Shown one piece after another: positions 1 through 10,476 of a stretch of DNA of 64,000 nucleotides. Under the pieces are notes generated by a model. That model was not told the DNA's origin, did not search any database, and was given only the letters and a program-made list of their open reading frames with translations. Source of the stretch: Nitrospina sp. (GTDB lineage: Bacteria > Nitrospinota > Nitrospinia > Nitrospinales > JACRGP01); the NCBI GenBank assembly GCA_024648695.1, contig JACAVV010000025.1, positions 1-64,000 on the forward strand. The letters run 5' to 3'. The translations under genes and the position numbers were made by a program. The first letter of the stretch is position 1. Each line of letters opens with the position of its first letter.

Positions 1-165
1 AAAAGTACCTCAAAAGTTCCCTAAATTTCTTGGTCGAAATTCGGGCGCGTTTTAAAATCGGGTTTCGCCGCTTCATAACTACATTTTAGCCCTCTTTGGA
101 GGACGTTAACTAGTCATGAACCTAAAATAAAAACAATATCGCCAGATCCATGATGCCTACCTTAC

Positions 166-256
166 TCCGAATTATGGATAAGAATATCCTTAGTTTTGGA
201 TTAAAGTACCCCCTCTCCCGCGGTGGGGAGAAGGGATAGTCTATCCAAAATTCGGA
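166..256. repeat. Composite hairpin element 3' of the di-heme oxidoreductase gene
   Basis: Outer arms at 166-180 (TCCGAATTATGGATA) and 242-256 (TATCCAAAATTCGGA) are near-perfect inverted copies. Between them lies a GC-rich inner hairpin at about 209-236 built from CCCTCTCCC and GGGGAGAAGGG. The inner motif resembles sequences at 41767-41796, 50146-50165 and 52753-52775, all placed beyond gene 3' ends. It may act as a terminator or be a REP/MITE-like element. No coding is seen in bases 1-261. Confidence 0.55.
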
Positions 257-261
257 TTACC

Positions 262-1851
262 CTACTCCGGTCCGGGTGTCGTGAACAGGACGCTCAGATC
301 AATCTTACCGTGACCGTATTGCGGGTATCCGGGTGTTGTCGGGTCTCCGGCATTCAGATTGGAGTCGGTATTATCTGGAGGAAACAAGATCAAACTGTTC
401 AGCGCGTGGATGATCCATTCCTGACCGCGATCCGGAAGGTTCGCAAAAGCATCACGACTATTCTGGGCTTCGCCGCCATGACGCAGGATCACCTCCTTCA
501 AATTCATCGAGCGTCCGTCGTGACCATAGGGAGCCGTGGAACCCACACCCCAAAGCGGCGTCGTCAAAAACTCAGTTTGAAGTGTGCCGTCGTAATTGAT
601 TTCGTGAAAATTGATCCCCAAATCATGACGTTTGAAATCGGTGAAAATGTTTTCCACCGTGAAGGAATTACCTTCCGGTACCAGTTTGGGCAAGGATTGG
701 CCATCGTCCACTGAAACAAACTGCGTTTTGGCCGTGGCGAACAGGTGATTGAATCCGGTCACACTCGAATCGTATTTCGTCTCAACATCAGCCACACGCC
801 GATCCGAATCGATCACCAGGTTTTGTTTATGGCATTTCATGCAACCCACTCGTTCCATCAAGCGAAACCCGTGTTTGACATATCGACTTTCCTCACCGCG
901 TCCCGGTTTGAAATAGTTCAGGAGGTAAAACTCCATAAAATCAACCAAAGCGGGATCGATCTCGTTGGCGACACCATCCAGATCCGCATCGTCCGTAGGA
1001 TCACTGGCAGGCGCTCCACTAACGTTGTCCACCGATCCATCCAGAACCATGCCTGCCGGAGTGGTGCACAGGCCACCGGAAGATGCTGTGTTCAGGCAAG
1101 GGTCGGGAGACTGCAAGCCCATTTCGTCGTTCAGGGCACCGACAACAAATTCGCGTATGGCAATGGTACCGCCGTGGAAAAAGAAAGGACGCACGCGTAA
1201 ATCCGTATCGACTCCCTCTACCTGGCTGGTGTCCACAGTCCCATCTGGATGGGCGGTTATTTTGCCGAAACTGATGTCCTTACTTTTCAAATTTCTGGTT
1301 TGGGAAGCATTGGCGGTTTGCGCATCAACAATTGCTTGATCCCGAATCACGCGCAAGTCCTGCGTCATTTCATCAGCGAGTTGCTCTTTAATTCCGAGGC
1401 CAAACAAATGCGGCGCGTTTCTGCCATCCGGACGCGTCACCACATCACCTCCAAAACCTGCAGACCCTCTGGGCTGGCCGTGGCAAAGTGCACAGGAATC
1501 GGCCAGACCAGCACCCAACGCCAGATTGGTATCAATGTTTCCGATGCCGTCCGTTGCCGTCCTGGGTCCTTGCCCCTGGGCTATGGTGAATTTGCGTTGA
1601 AACAGTTGGCGGCCCCTTCGTATAGCCCGGGCCGGATCCCGATTGATAATGTAAATCGAAGAATCAGGAGTGAATTCGTCGCCTTGCCCCACCCCGATCT
1701 GTTCAGTAAGGGAAAGCGCAATCCCCCGACCTGCCGTGTTCGGCGCCTGGGTTTGGTCGATGAGTTGGGCAAACGATTGCGACACCCCGAACAGGCAGAA
1801 CGCCAACGCCATAAAAAACGTGATCATAAACCTTTTTCTCATTGAAGTCAT
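262..1851 (-). CDS. Periplasmic di-heme oxidoreductase, cytochrome c peroxidase-like (DHOR/DUF1111-type)
   Basis: A 529-residue exported protein with an N-terminal signal peptide (charged start, hydrophobic stretch, cleavage near SFAQ). It has two haem c attachment motifs, CALCH at about residue 120 and CMKCH at about 337. The C-terminal part carries YGHDGRS and a downstream RHGGEA segment, typical of the di-heme oxidoreductase family related to MauG and bacterial cytochrome c peroxidases. It is longer than classical CcpA (about 330 aa), which fits the DHOR branch. The start at 1851 is preceded by AAAGGGATG; an alternative start at 1842 would leave the signal peptide intact. The substrate cannot be told from sequence. 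It stands alone, about 550 bp from phoU. Confidence 0.8.
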   Translation of the reverse strand: MTSMRKRFMITFFMALAFCLFGVSQSFAQLIDQTQAPNTAGRGIALSLTEQIGVGQGDEFTPDSSIYIINRDPARAIRRGRQLFQRKFTIAQGQGPRTATDGIGNIDTNLALGAGLADSCALCHGQPRGSAGFGGDVVTRPDGRNAPHLFGLGIKEQLADEMTQDLRVIRDQAIVDAQTANASQTRNLKSKDISFGKITAHPDGTVDTSQVEGVDTDLRVRPFFFHGGTIAIREFVVGALNDEMGLQSPDPCLNTASSGGLCTTPAGMVLDGSVDNVSGAPASDPTDDADLDGVANEIDPALVDFMEFYLLNYFKPGRGEESRYVKHGFRLMERVGCMKCHKQNLVIDSDRRVADVETKYDSSVTGFNHLFATAKTQFVSVDDGQSLPKLVPEGNSFTVENIFTDFKRHDLGINFHEINYDGTLQTEFLTTPLWGVGSTAPYGHDGRSMNLKEVILRHGGEAQNSRDAFANLPDRGQEWIIHALNSLILFPPDNTDSNLNAGDPTTPGYPQYGHGKIDLSVLFTTPGPE

Positions 1852-2403
1852 AACATCCCTTTCTTAATTTACCCCAATTATTCCGTTGCGCCGACCTGCT
1901 CACTCCTCGCATATACCCCAAACAGATTGGCAGAAATATTTAACCCAAGAACTCAACTTTAATAGTAAGAGACCTCTGGCACCACAGATTTAATTACAAA
2001 TGTTAATCCTGCTCGGATTCTGGCCAATAATAAAAACCTGGAGGATCAAGTCACCCTCAGAAACCTAATAATCTTATTAAACAATTAAATTATTGTGGCA
2101 TATACGTTTTCCTCTTGCATAGGAAAAATGCTCACAAACGGCTATCTGCCTATAAATCAATGTAAGTAATTTTTCGTTTTATTAACTTCGGTAAACTAAT
2201 ATTGAGAAAATGGATCCAAAATGGAATAACAGGGGTTTAGGGGATTATAAATGTTACAAGGAAAGAGGGCACTAAAGTTGGAAAAAAAATAGAAAAACAG
2301 CCTTAACGGGCTATAACATAAGAAATTAAACCAATCATAGGAGGAAATAGGGAAGGGTTAAAAGTAAAACGGATTGTCTGTCTGAATAGTCCCAATATGT
2401 CTT
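1852..2403. other. Intergenic, no gene seen
   Basis: AT-rich spacer between the 5' end of the di-heme oxidoreductase gene and the 3' end of phoU. It should hold the promoter of the former and the end of the pst transcript. I see no convincing hairpin, no ORF with a ribosome-binding site and no recognisable RNA. Confidence 0.5.
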
Positions 2404-3114
2404 TTAAATTTCGGACTGTTCATCCACCTGTTTTTCGCTCGCTTGCGCGCGCTTTCCTCCGTGGCGGACAATTTCGCCTTCTACCATATAAATAACATCT
2501 TCAGCGATGTTGGTGGCGTGGTCTGCCGCACGTTCCAGGTAACGTGACGCTGAAAGTAAATGCAGAAATGCATTGAAATGCTCCGGGTGGGTCTGCATTT
2601 TTTTACCAATATGAGAAAACATGGCGCGGTTCAAGTCATCGACCTCATCATCGGAGGCACACACTTCACGGGCCAATTCGGAATCTCCGTTCACCAAACC
2701 GTCCAGACTCCGTTTCAGCATCCATTGGGTTTTTTTGGCCAAAACGGTAAGGTCATCGGGTATTACGATTTTGTTCTGAGTCGCTAAAAAAATTGCCCGC
2801 TCGGCCACGTTCACGGAAAGGTCACCGATCCGCTCCAAATCGTTGTTAATTTTTAAAATAGAAATGATCATTCTCAAATCATTGGCTACCGGGTGATACA
2901 AAGCCAGGATTTTTAGACATTCCTCTTCAACATCGACTTCCATATTATCGATTTTTTTGTCGAAATCGATCACCATCATCCCCAAAGAAGAATTACGTTC
3001 ATAAAGGGATTTCACAGCCATTTGAAGATTCTCCTCAACCTCGGTTCCCAGGGAGAGGATCATGTTCTTCAGTTTTTCCATTTCTCTTTCAAAATGTTTC
3101 GCATGTCTAGCCAT
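2404..3114 (-). CDS. phoU: Phosphate transport system regulator PhoU
   Basis: PhoU links the Pst transporter to the PhoR/PhoB sensor pathway and represses the Pho response when phosphate is ample. The protein has about 236 residues and consists of two all-helical PhoU repeats. Typical segments are the N-terminal HFEREMEKLKN helix, the first repeat with LYHPVANDLRMI and the second repeat ending in ERAADHATNIAEDVIYMVEG, which holds metal-binding-type acidic residues. I prefer the ATG at 3114 because AAGGAA lies 8 nt upstream. A TTG at 3132 that would overlap the pstB stop is less likely. It is the last gene of pstSCAB-phoU. Confidence 0.93.
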   Translation of the reverse strand: MARHAKHFEREMEKLKNMILSLGTEVEENLQMAVKSLYERNSSLGMMVIDFDKKIDNMEVDVEEECLKILALYHPVANDLRMIISILKINNDLERIGDLSVNVAERAIFLATQNKIVIPDDLTVLAKKTQWMLKRSLDGLVNGDSELAREVCASDDEVDDLNRAMFSHIGKKMQTHPEHFNAFLHLLSASRYLERAADHATNIAEDVIYMVEGEIVRHGGKRAQASEKQVDEQSEI

Positions 3115-3128
3115 AATCAATTTCCTTA

Positions 3129-4004
3129 TCAACCAAAACGTCCGGTGATGTAATCTTCGGTTTTTTCTTTTTCAGGATTTTGGAAAATTTTGGGAGTGGG
3201 CCCAAATTCCACCAACTCACCAAGAAACAGAAACGCCGTATAGTCCCCTACACGCGCGGCTTGTTGCATATTGTGAGTCACAATAACAATGGTGTATTTT
3301 TTCTTAAGGTTAACCATCAACTCTTCAATTTTGGCAGTAGCGATGGGGTCCAGCGCGGAACAGGGTTCATCCATCAAAATGACATCCGGTTGAACCGCCA
3401 ATGCCCGGGAAATACACAAACGCTGATGCTGTCCGCCGGACAGGGCCAACGCACTGTCATTCAACCGGTCTTTTACCTCGTCCCACAAGGCGACGTTTTT
3501 CAAGCTGTCTTCGACAATACCTTCCAGTTCGGCTTTATTGTTGTTGCCATGAATTCTGGGACCGTAAGCCACGTTTTCAAAGATGGTCTTTGGAAAGGGG
3601 TTCACCTTCTGGAACACCATGCCGACTTTCTTCCGCAATTGATTGACATCCAGGTCCAGGCTATTGATATCCTGACCGCCGATTTCAATAAGCCCTTCCA
3701 TGCGGGCTCCGTCGACCAGGTCGTTCATCCGGTTTTTACAGCGAAGCAAAGTGGATTTTCCGCAACCGGAAGGCCCGATGAAGGCAGTGATCCGGTGTTT
3801 GGGGATTTCCATACTGATGCCCTTCAGGGCCTGGGAATTGCCATAGTAGAAATTGAGGTCTTCAATCTTGATTTCAATTGGTTCCTCACCGTCCGTGATC
3901 GGAGATGATTTGCTAATAACTTTTTTCAAGGATTCAGTATCTTTCGCTTGTTGATCGGACACTATAGTTTTTCCAGTTTCAAATTTTATTCCATGTTTTA
4001 ACAT
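3129..4004 (-). CDS. pstB: Phosphate ABC transporter ATP-binding protein PstB
   Basis: The ATPase subunit of the high-affinity phosphate importer, at the inner face of the cytoplasmic membrane. It shows Walker [10 protein letters not shown], the ABC signature LSGGQHQR and Walker B with [12 protein letters not shown], plus the [12 protein letters not shown]-loop. A ~40-residue N-terminal extension precedes the ABC core that starts around [11 protein letters not shown], making it 291 aa against about 255 for the E. coli protein. It lies 13 bp after pstA and ends 14 bp before the phoU start. Confidence 0.96.
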   Translation of the reverse strand: MLKHGIKFETGKTIVSDQQAKDTESLKKVISKSSPITDGEEPIEIKIEDLNFYYGNSQALKGISMEIPKHRITAFIGPSGCGKSTLLRCKNRMNDLVDGARMEGLIEIGGQDINSLDLDVNQLRKKVGMVFQKVNPFPKTIFENVAYGPRIHGNNNKAELEGIVEDSLKNVALWDEVKDRLNDSALALSGGQHQRLCISRALAVQPDVILMDEPCSALDPIATAKIEELMVNLKKKYTIVIVTHNMQQAARVGDYTAFLFLGELVEFGPTPKIFQNPEKEKTEDYITGRFG

Positions 4005-4017
4005 TGATTTTCCCCTT

Positions 4018-5643
4018 TTACAAAGCAGAAACCGATAATTTTTTTCGAATTCTGTTTCTTAAGGCAATCGCCGCAAAGTTGAGAAAAAGCACGATCAGAA
4101 TAAGAAACAACGTGGTGGTGTATACCATGGGCCTGGCGGCATCTACATTGGGGGACTGGAATCCGACATCGTAAATATGGAATCCCAGGTGCATGAACTT
4201 TCTTTCAAGATGAAAGAAAGGAAAAAATGAATCTACAGGCAAGGACGGGGCCAGCTTCACAACACCGGTAATCATTAAAGGCGCAACTTCTCCTGCGGCG
4301 CGAGCCATGGCCAATATCAGCCCCGTTAAAATGGAAGGCATCACAGCAGGTAAAACAACCCTCCAGATAGTTTCAAACTTGGTCGCTCCCAAAGCCAGGG
4401 AAGCTTCCCGGATACTCCGGGGAACCGCGGCCAACCCTTCCTCCGTAGCAACAATCACCACCGGCACCGTCAATAAGGCCAGAGTTAAGGAGGCCCACAA
4501 GATTCCACCGGTGCCATAAGTCGGTGTGGGCAAAGCTTCGGGATAAAATATCCGGTCGATGGTTCCACCAATAAAATAAATGAAAAAACCGACGCCAAAC
4601 ACGCCAAAGACGATGGAGGGAACGCCCGCGAGATTGTTTACCGCAATTCGAACAATACTGACGAAGGTCCCTTGCTTGGCATATTCCCGCAAATAAAACG
4701 CGGCCAAAACGCCCAGGGGTGTGGCGAACAAACTCATGATGATCACCATCATGACCGTTCCGAATATCGCCGGGAAAATACCGCCTTCGGTATTGGATTC
4801 ACGCGGATCTTCCCACAGAAATTCCGCGAATTTCATGAAAAAGAATCCCCATTTATCAAAAAACCCAAAAGTGTTGGGCTGGTAAAAATGCACGATCTGT
4901 AATAAGGGAATGTTCTTTTCTTTGCCGTCTCCTGTGACTGCCAGAACAGATCCGTAAAGCTGGTTTCGCAATTGAACCAGCGCCGTTTCCTGTACCTTAT
5001 ACTCTGCAGTCAGGGCATCCAGTTCCTTCTTCACTTCAGCGATGGACGCAGGATCGGGCGAGGGATCCAGGTTTATCTTTTTCAATCGCAACCGGCTTTT
5101 TTCCATGTGGTGATTGATGACCCCGATTTCGCCTTTTTCTATGGATCGAATTTTTCCAGCGATTTTCTTGATTTCAGGTAAATGTTTTTCCAAAGCTTGC
5201 AATGCCGCGCTATGACCCTTTACCGGAGCCGTGCCTTCCTTGCCGCGAAACTCTTTAAACGTTCCAAAAAAGTCGCCCCACTCCAGACGTTCCATCACAA
5301 CAATATCTTCCGGATAGCTTTTTGAAACGATTTGATCGTTATCCACCCAAAGGAAATCAATGCCATAAATGTCGCGGTTGCCCTGCTTCACCTTAATGCG
5401 AGAGCGCAAAGGAGTTCCTTCTTTGACTTCAGTCGAAACCGGGATTTCCTCCTGCTCAATTACCTCACCAAAAAAACTACGGCCATCTTTTAACTGGATA
5501 GAAGCCACCTCACCTGGCCAGAAAAAACCCAGACCATTTTTGACCACCACAAAAAGCAGGGCGGCGACCATCAGCAGGGAAATGGACAGAGTCGCGCCTG
5601 TCAGCCAAATAAAAAAGTCACCCTTGGACCAGAATTTTTTCAC
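4018..5643 (-). CDS. pstA: Phosphate ABC transporter permease PstA, long form
   Basis: Membrane subunit of the Pst importer. Residues ~15-35 form one transmembrane helix. A ~230-residue hydrophilic, partly coiled-coil region follows (Lys/Glu-rich around residues 140-225), then the five-to-six-helix permease core with the EAA-type loop ([21 protein letters not shown]). At 541 aa it is far longer than E. coli PstA (296 aa). Long PstA forms with an extracytoplasmic insert are known, for example in Pseudomonas. The start overlaps the pstC stop by 4 nt, so translation is probably coupled. Confidence 0.92.
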   Translation of the reverse strand: MKKFWSKGDFFIWLTGATLSISLLMVAALLFVVVKNGLGFFWPGEVASIQLKDGRSFFGEVIEQEEIPVSTEVKEGTPLRSRIKVKQGNRDIYGIDFLWVDNDQIVSKSYPEDIVVMERLEWGDFFGTFKEFRGKEGTAPVKGHSAALQALEKHLPEIKKIAGKIRSIEKGEIGVINHHMEKSRLRLKKINLDPSPDPASIAEVKKELDALTAEYKVQETALVQLRNQLYGSVLAVTGDGKEKNIPLLQIVHFYQPNTFGFFDKWGFFFMKFAEFLWEDPRESNTEGGIFPAIFGTVMMVIIMSLFATPLGVLAAFYLREYAKQGTFVSIVRIAVNNLAGVPSIVFGVFGVGFFIYFIGGTIDRIFYPEALPTPTYGTGGILWASLTLALLTVPVVIVATEEGLAAVPRSIREASLALGATKFETIWRVVLPAVMPSILTGLILAMARAAGEVAPLMITGVVKLAPSLPVDSFFPFFHLERKFMHLGFHIYDVGFQSPNVDAARPMVYTTTLFLILIVLFLNFAAIALRNRIRKKLSVSAL

Positions 5644-7853
5644 AGCACACGGTACCTTTCTCTAAGCCGTAACCGAACCCATTCGGCCAGGGTGTTCACA
5701 GCAAAAGTCATAATAAATAATATAAATGCGGCCAGGAAAAGAATGCGGAACAGGGTTCCCCCTTCTGGAGCTTCCGGCAATTCCACTGCGATATTGGCCG
5801 ACAAAGCACGGAATCCGCTGAAAACATTCCAGTCCATAACCGGCGTATTGCCTGTGGCCATCAACACGATCATGGTTTCGCCAATGGCCCTGCCGAAACC
5901 GATCATGACGGCCGAAAAGATTCCAGGACTGGCCGTCGGCAACACCACCCGCATGGCGGTTTGCCAGGGAGTCGCACCCAAAGCCAGAGAAGTCGCAGTT
6001 AAGTGACCCGGAACATTGGACAAAGAATCCTCGGAAATCGTAAAAATCATGGGCGTGACGGCAAACCCCATCGCCAGACCCACCACCAGCGAATTTCTCT
6101 GGTCAAAACTGATGTTGAGGGTTTCCAGCATCCATCCGCGATAATCGCTATTGAGAAAAATTGTTTCAATTTCTCTCCCCAAAGGAAATGCCAAATAACT
6201 TCCCACAATCACTACAACCATCAGGATAAAAATTTCGGTTCCCGGTTTCCATTTGACACGGATAGAAACAGGCAGTCTTTCAAAAGCCAAAAGAGCCAAC
6301 GTCACCAAGGCGAATATCATGAAGGGGGCCACCACCAATCCGGGAAGCAACTCCTCCACTATCGGAGCCAACCACAAGGCGGCGAAAAATCCAAGCACCA
6401 CACTGGGAAGCGCGGCCATGATTTCAATCACCGGTTTGACAAACGCCTTGAATCGCTCGTGCATGAATTGGGATGTGTAAAATGCGCCAAACAAAGCCAG
6501 AGGAATCGCAAACATGAGCGCATAAAAAGTTCCCTTTAAAGTTCCTATGATCAGGGGCACCAGACTGAATTTGGGTTCGAACTCATCCGTTCCACCCGTC
6601 GACTGCCATACGTAATCCGACTCTTTATAACCCTCGTAGGTCATTTCCTGGAAAAGTGTACTCCAACTGATGTTGGGATGAGGATTGTCCACTTCCCAAT
6701 GATAATAGGCACCGGACTCCGATACTGCGATCAAGCCATCGGTCTTGGGCGTCAATTGCGCCTTAGCCAATTTATGTTCGCTGATCTGGACTTCAAACTG
6801 AGTATTCCCGATAGTCCCAAAATGGTATTTCACCACGCCATCGGGGCTACCGGTAATAAACCCTTTATCCCTGGGCGAAGCATGAAAAAAGAGGATCGGG
6901 CCTGCATGCGATTCGAATGAATGCACTTTGTTCATATGAAACTTGTCATCATCACCTCGAAATATTTGGTAGGAACTGATGTGACCCGATTCATCCCCCA
7001 CAACAAATGTCTGGTTCCCGATCAGGAATCCCAAAGTCGTGACTTTTCCGGACTCAATGGGGACCGCCCCTAACGTATGCGCCTCTACGGAATCGGAACC
7101 AAAGTCCCCAATCGCCACTTTAATGATTTGACCCGAGGAAGACCCGATCAACACCGCACTGGCTTCGGAATTCATGACCATGGCAGTGATGTTTCCCTTG
7201 ACAGGAATGCTTATTTTCTTTTCATAATTTTTTTCGATGGTGGTTCCCATCAAGGTTTTGCGGCGCATTATGGTAAACAGGGCAAGCTGGCCATCTCCAA
7301 GATCCGCCGCAATTCGATACCCTTTTTCTCCTTTGGCCACAGCTATGTTGCTTACCGGGCTTTTGTCCGATGTCAGATAAAACGGTTTTTGCAATTCAAT
7401 GGCAGGGGATACGGTTCGCGCATCTTTCCCGTAAGTGGTAATAAACTTGACCTGAAGAGGAAGCACTCTGCCATCGGATAAACCGAGCGCCAAAAATTCA
7501 TGGTTGGATCGGCTGGACGTAACCACCCTGGCACCACCCAAATCCAGAGTCGGAGCTCCTTTTATTTCTTTATCCTCTTTTAAGGAAAAAAACCGGATTC
7601 CGTCCCGGGTGATCTGGTAACCAATCTCCCTGTACTCATCGGATCCAATTTCAAAAACAGAGGATGACTTTACGGGAACAGATCCCTTTTGTACCAATTC
7701 ATATTTTGGGGATTTAAAGAGAGGATAGACTTCCAGCAAAATGACAAACAATATTGCCAAAATGGAGAAAATAATTATCACTCCACCCGTCTTAACCACA
7801 TAGGCGGCTATTTTGTCGTAAAGGTTCCTTTTTACCAGGGAGTTTGTTGCCAT
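5640..7853 (-). CDS. pstC: Phosphate ABC transporter permease PstC, long form with periplasmic domain
   Basis: Permease partner of PstA. I place the start at 7853 (MATNSLVKRN), giving 737 aa. An in-frame TTG at 7943 would run through an intergenic hairpin and looks wrong. One N-terminal membrane helix is followed by a ~380-residue extracytoplasmic domain with beta-propeller-like strands (for example the VLIGSSSGQII and FITGSPDGVVKYHF repeats). The permease core follows, with the loop TATSLALGATPWQTAMRVVLPTA. This matches long PstC proteins of other Gram-negatives; E. coli PstC (319 aa) lacks the domain. No strong Shine-Dalgarno precedes the start. Confidence 0.92.
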   Translation of the reverse strand: MATNSLVKRNLYDKIAAYVVKTGGVIIIFSILAILFVILLEVYPLFKSPKYELVQKGSVPVKSSSVFEIGSDEYREIGYQITRDGIRFFSLKEDKEIKGAPTLDLGGARVVTSSRSNHEFLALGLSDGRVLPLQVKFITTYGKDARTVSPAIELQKPFYLTSDKSPVSNIAVAKGEKGYRIAADLGDGQLALFTIMRRKTLMGTTIEKNYEKKISIPVKGNITAMVMNSEASAVLIGSSSGQIIKVAIGDFGSDSVEAHTLGAVPIESGKVTTLGFLIGNQTFVVGDESGHISSYQIFRGDDDKFHMNKVHSFESHAGPILFFHASPRDKGFITGSPDGVVKYHFGTIGNTQFEVQISEHKLAKAQLTPKTDGLIAVSESGAYYHWEVDNPHPNISWSTLFQEMTYEGYKESDYVWQSTGGTDEFEPKFSLVPLIIGTLKGTFYALMFAIPLALFGAFYTSQFMHERFKAFVKPVIEIMAALPSVVLGFFAALWLAPIVEELLPGLVVAPFMIFALVTLALLAFERLPVSIRVKWKPGTEIFILMVVVIVGSYLAFPLGREIETIFLNSDYRGWMLETLNISFDQRNSLVVGLAMGFAVTPMIFTISEDSLSNVPGHLTATSLALGATPWQTAMRVVLPTASPGIFSAVMIGFGRAIGETMIVLMATGNTPVMDWNVFSGFRALSANIAVELPEAPEGGTLFRILFLAAFILFIMTFAVNTLAEWVRLRLRERYRVL

Positions 7854-7887
7854 GAAATTTTTTTGCACCCTTAGAGAGATTCCCTTT

Positions 7888-7963
7888 CCCTCAAGGGTGA
7901 GGGTTCCGGGTAAATCTGCGAAACCGGAATGGGCAGGCCCCATTGGGACCTGCGCTTATTCCA
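7888..7963. promoter_or_regulatory. Hairpins between pstS and pstC
   Basis: Two stem-loops lie in the 140-bp gap. One at 7888-7903 pairs CCCTCA with TGAGGG. The larger, at about 7926-7963, has an outer GGAAT/ATTCC pair and an inner GCAGG/CCTGC plus CCC/GGG stem. In pst operons pstS is usually made in excess over pstCAB, and hairpins in this spacer could attenuate readthrough or protect the pstS message. That role is an inference. Confidence 0.45.
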
Positions 7964-7992
7964 AACCCGGTTTATTAAAAAAGCATTCTTAA

Positions 7993-8994
7993 TTAATTGG
8001 TCATTCCAGAAACACCGGTCAGTTTTTTAAGATCTTCATTGACCACTGCGGCCGCAATCGGGAAGTAACCATCTTTAACAACCACTTTTTGCCCTTCCTT
8101 GGAAAGAACCATTTTAAGGAATTCCAGGGTCAATGGATCCAGAGCCTTATTTGGCGCTTTGTTCACATAAACATAAAGGAATCGGGCCAAGGGATATTCC
8201 CCGCTCAACGCATTGGTTGCGGTAGGCTCCACAAAATCACTTCCGGAAATGGATACAGGAAGCGCACGCACGCTGGCGGTTTTATAACCAATTCCACTGT
8301 AACCGATTCCAAACCGGTCAACACTCACACCCTGAACCACAGAGGCGGAACCAGGCTGTTCTTTTACAGTGTCTTTATAATCGCCCTTACCCAAAGCCAC
8401 TTTCTTGAAAAACCCATAGGTTCCGGAGGCGGAATTACGTCCATAAATACTGACCGGACTTTTTGCCCAGGTACCGGGTAAACCCAACTTGCCCCAGCTA
8501 TCAATGTTTTCCTTATAGCCTTTACGTCGGTTTTTGGAAAACACAGCATCAATCTGAGGAAGAGACATTCCCTTAATTGGGTTATCCTTGTTAACGAAAA
8601 CCGCCAAAGCGTCTACAGCCACACGAACCGGGGTTGGCTTGTAACCGAACTTTTTCTCGAACGCATCAAGCTCCTTGTTTTTCATGGCACGTGACATCGG
8701 TCCCAATTGGGCCGTTGCGGAAATCAGGGCAGGAGGCGCTGTCGAAGATCCTTTTCCTTCGATCTGCACCGCAACGTTGGGATAAAATTCTTTGAACTTT
8801 TCGCTCCAAAGGGTCATTAAATTGTTCAAAGTATCAGACCCTACACTGGAAACGCTTCCACTGACACCTTCAACTTTGGAATATTGCTTTAAGGCAGGGT
8901 CAATTTTTAAAGTACTTGCCGCAACAGAAGGTACCAGAAAGGCGAGCACCAAAAGCACACAACCTGCATTTTTCAGGCAATGCTGTTTATTCAT
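7993..8994 (-). CDS. pstS: Phosphate ABC transporter substrate-binding protein PstS
   Basis: Periplasmic phosphate-binding protein that feeds PstCAB. The start at 8994 (MNKQHCLKN) has AGGAG 8 nt upstream and is followed by a signal peptide ending near VAAST. The mature part begins with the typical [14 protein letters not shown] segment and carries the [12 protein letters not shown] phosphate-binding motif. It has 333 residues, normal for the family. The open frame runs upstream to 9111, but those codons lack a signal peptide context. It is first gene of the pst operon. Confidence 0.95.
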   Translation of the reverse strand: MNKQHCLKNAGCVLLVLAFLVPSVAASTLKIDPALKQYSKVEGVSGSVSSVGSDTLNNLMTLWSEKFKEFYPNVAVQIEGKGSSTAPPALISATAQLGPMSRAMKNKELDAFEKKFGYKPTPVRVAVDALAVFVNKDNPIKGMSLPQIDAVFSKNRRKGYKENIDSWGKLGLPGTWAKSPVSIYGRNSASGTYGFFKKVALGKGDYKDTVKEQPGSASVVQGVSVDRFGIGYSGIGYKTASVRALPVSISGSDFVEPTATNALSGEYPLARFLYVYVNKAPNKALDPLTLEFLKMVLSKEGQKVVVKDGYFPIAAAVVNEDLKKLTGVSGMTN

Positions 8995-9355
8995 GTTTTC
9001 AACTCCTGAATTAATTGTTTCTTTTAAATACTGAACTTGTGAATTATCGATTCCGTATTCTAAAGATCGATTATTTGAAACCCGTTTGATTGAAATAAGG
9101 ATTTCTTGCAATTTATTGATTGATTTTTTGGAGAGAATTTTTGAAACAAGCCCCGAAGGTAGTAATTTATACCGTCAATCTATCCTGTTTTTGTTAGGAT
9201 TGTGTTTGGACCGCATTAGTATTAGGGGAGCCCCTTTAACACACTCTGCGAAAAAAATATTAATCGCAATAAAAACAATAAGTTAAAAACTGGAGGCCCA
9301 TGCGAGTAGATGGGTCAGGGGCAAAGACCACGAAACACATCATTTGTTGGGATTT
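8995..9355. other. Intergenic region upstream of pstS
   Basis: This region should contain the pst promoter, reading leftward. I looked for two CTGTCAT-like Pho-box half-sites and did not find a convincing pair. A TATAAA-like box on the minus strand near 9170 is the only promoter-like element seen. A small GC hairpin (AGGGG/CCCCT, about 9223-9234) may end the upstream dehydrogenase transcript. Confidence 0.35.
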
Positions 9356-10324
9356 TCAAGTAAGTGGAACCACTGGGGTCCTTGGCTCCTTACCTGAAAG
9401 GACGTTGGAAACGTTTTCTGCGACCAGCATCGCCATGCGGTCGCGCGTCTCAACACTGGCGCTACCAATGTGGGGAAGCACGATGAGGTTGTCTATTTCC
9501 AGCATGCCCTCTGTGATCTCCGGCTCATTTTCGTAGACATCGAGTCCGGCACCGGCGATTTGGCCTGATTTCAAGGCGTCCAGCAGAGCCTGATCGTCCA
9601 CCACTTTACCGCGAGCGGTGTGAATGAAGTAAGTGGTGGGTTTCATCATCTCAAATTGCTTTTTTCCGATCATGTAACGGGTTTCCTCGGTGAGCGGCAC
9701 GTGCAGGCTGATGAAATCGGATTCTCGCAGAAGTTCTTCCAGGGAAACGTAGCTTGCGTTGAGCGATTGCTCAAGTTCGACACTCAGCCGGTTGCGATTG
9801 TGATACAAGACCTTCATGCCAAATCCCAAAGCGCGTCGCGCCACGGCCCGACCGATCTCACCGCAACCGATCACACCCAGAGTTTTGCCATAAACGTCTC
9901 CCCCTAAAAACAGTTTTGCCCCCCAGCCGGTGAACTTGCCCTCGCGCGTGTAGCGGTCGGAAGGAACAATTTGGCGGGCGATCCCCAAAATCAAGGCCCA
10001 GGTGAGATCAGCGGTGGTCTCGTGTAAAACCCCGGGAGTGTTGGTCACCCAGATTCCACAAGACTTCGCATGGTTGAAATCGATATTATTGAATCCGGCC
10101 CCATAATTCGCGATGATTTTTAAATTCTTACCACTATCGATAACCTCTTTATTGATGGGGTCCGATAAGTAAGTGATGAGGGCCTGGCTTTCGCCGGCCA
10201 TGCGTTTTAAGTCGTCAACGCTCAGTTTGGCTCCCTCTGGATTGGTGCGCAGGTCTGCGATTTTGGACAAGTGTTCGATGGCGATTTCAGGAAAAATATT
10301 GGTTATCGTGACGATGGGTTTCAA
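9356..10324 (-). CDS. D-isomer-specific 2-hydroxyacid dehydrogenase (glyoxylate/hydroxypyruvate reductase type)
   Basis: NAD(P)H-dependent reductase of short 2-keto acids, cytosolic. The 322-residue protein has the family pattern: an N-terminal substrate domain, then the Rossmann motif GVIGCGEIGRAVARRAL, the catalytic Arg/Glu region, the HTARGKVVDDQALLDAL block and the active-site His in LPHIGSAS. Most similar in pattern to GhrB/GyaR-type glyoxylate and hydroxypyruvate reductases, but exact substrate cannot be fixed from the sequence. It faces away from the radical-SAM gene across a 150-bp divergent gap. Confidence 0.85.
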   Translation of the reverse strand: MKPIVTITNIFPEIAIEHLSKIADLRTNPEGAKLSVDDLKRMAGESQALITYLSDPINKEVIDSGKNLKIIANYGAGFNNIDFNHAKSCGIWVTNTPGVLHETTADLTWALILGIARQIVPSDRYTREGKFTGWGAKLFLGGDVYGKTLGVIGCGEIGRAVARRALGFGMKVLYHNRNRLSVELEQSLNASYVSLEELLRESDFISLHVPLTEETRYMIGKKQFEMMKPTTYFIHTARGKVVDDQALLDALKSGQIAGAGLDVYENEPEITEGMLEIDNLIVLPHIGSASVETRDRMAMLVAENVSNVLSGKEPRTPVVPLT

Positions 10325-10476
10325 TTTATCTAGGTGACTCCCTGCAAGTGATGGTAGAATTGGTTTGATTTATAAGGCCAAATTTTAACTCAACGCATTC
10401 AGCCGTTCCCGCCCCATGCATGTAAAACGAGGCGATTTCGAATTGTGAATTCTAAAAGAAAACCGTTTTAAATCCT

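Noticed and set aside
1249-1845. Long plus-strand frame of 198 codons
   Set aside because: Antisense to the di-heme oxidoreductase, no family features and no ribosome-binding site.
7854-7943. Upstream TTG start for PstC adding 30 residues
   Set aside because: The added residues come from a hairpin-bearing intergenic repeat and do not resemble a PstC N terminus.
8995-9355. Pho box upstream of pstS
   Set aside because: No pair of CTGTCAT-like half-sites with proper spacing could be found by eye.
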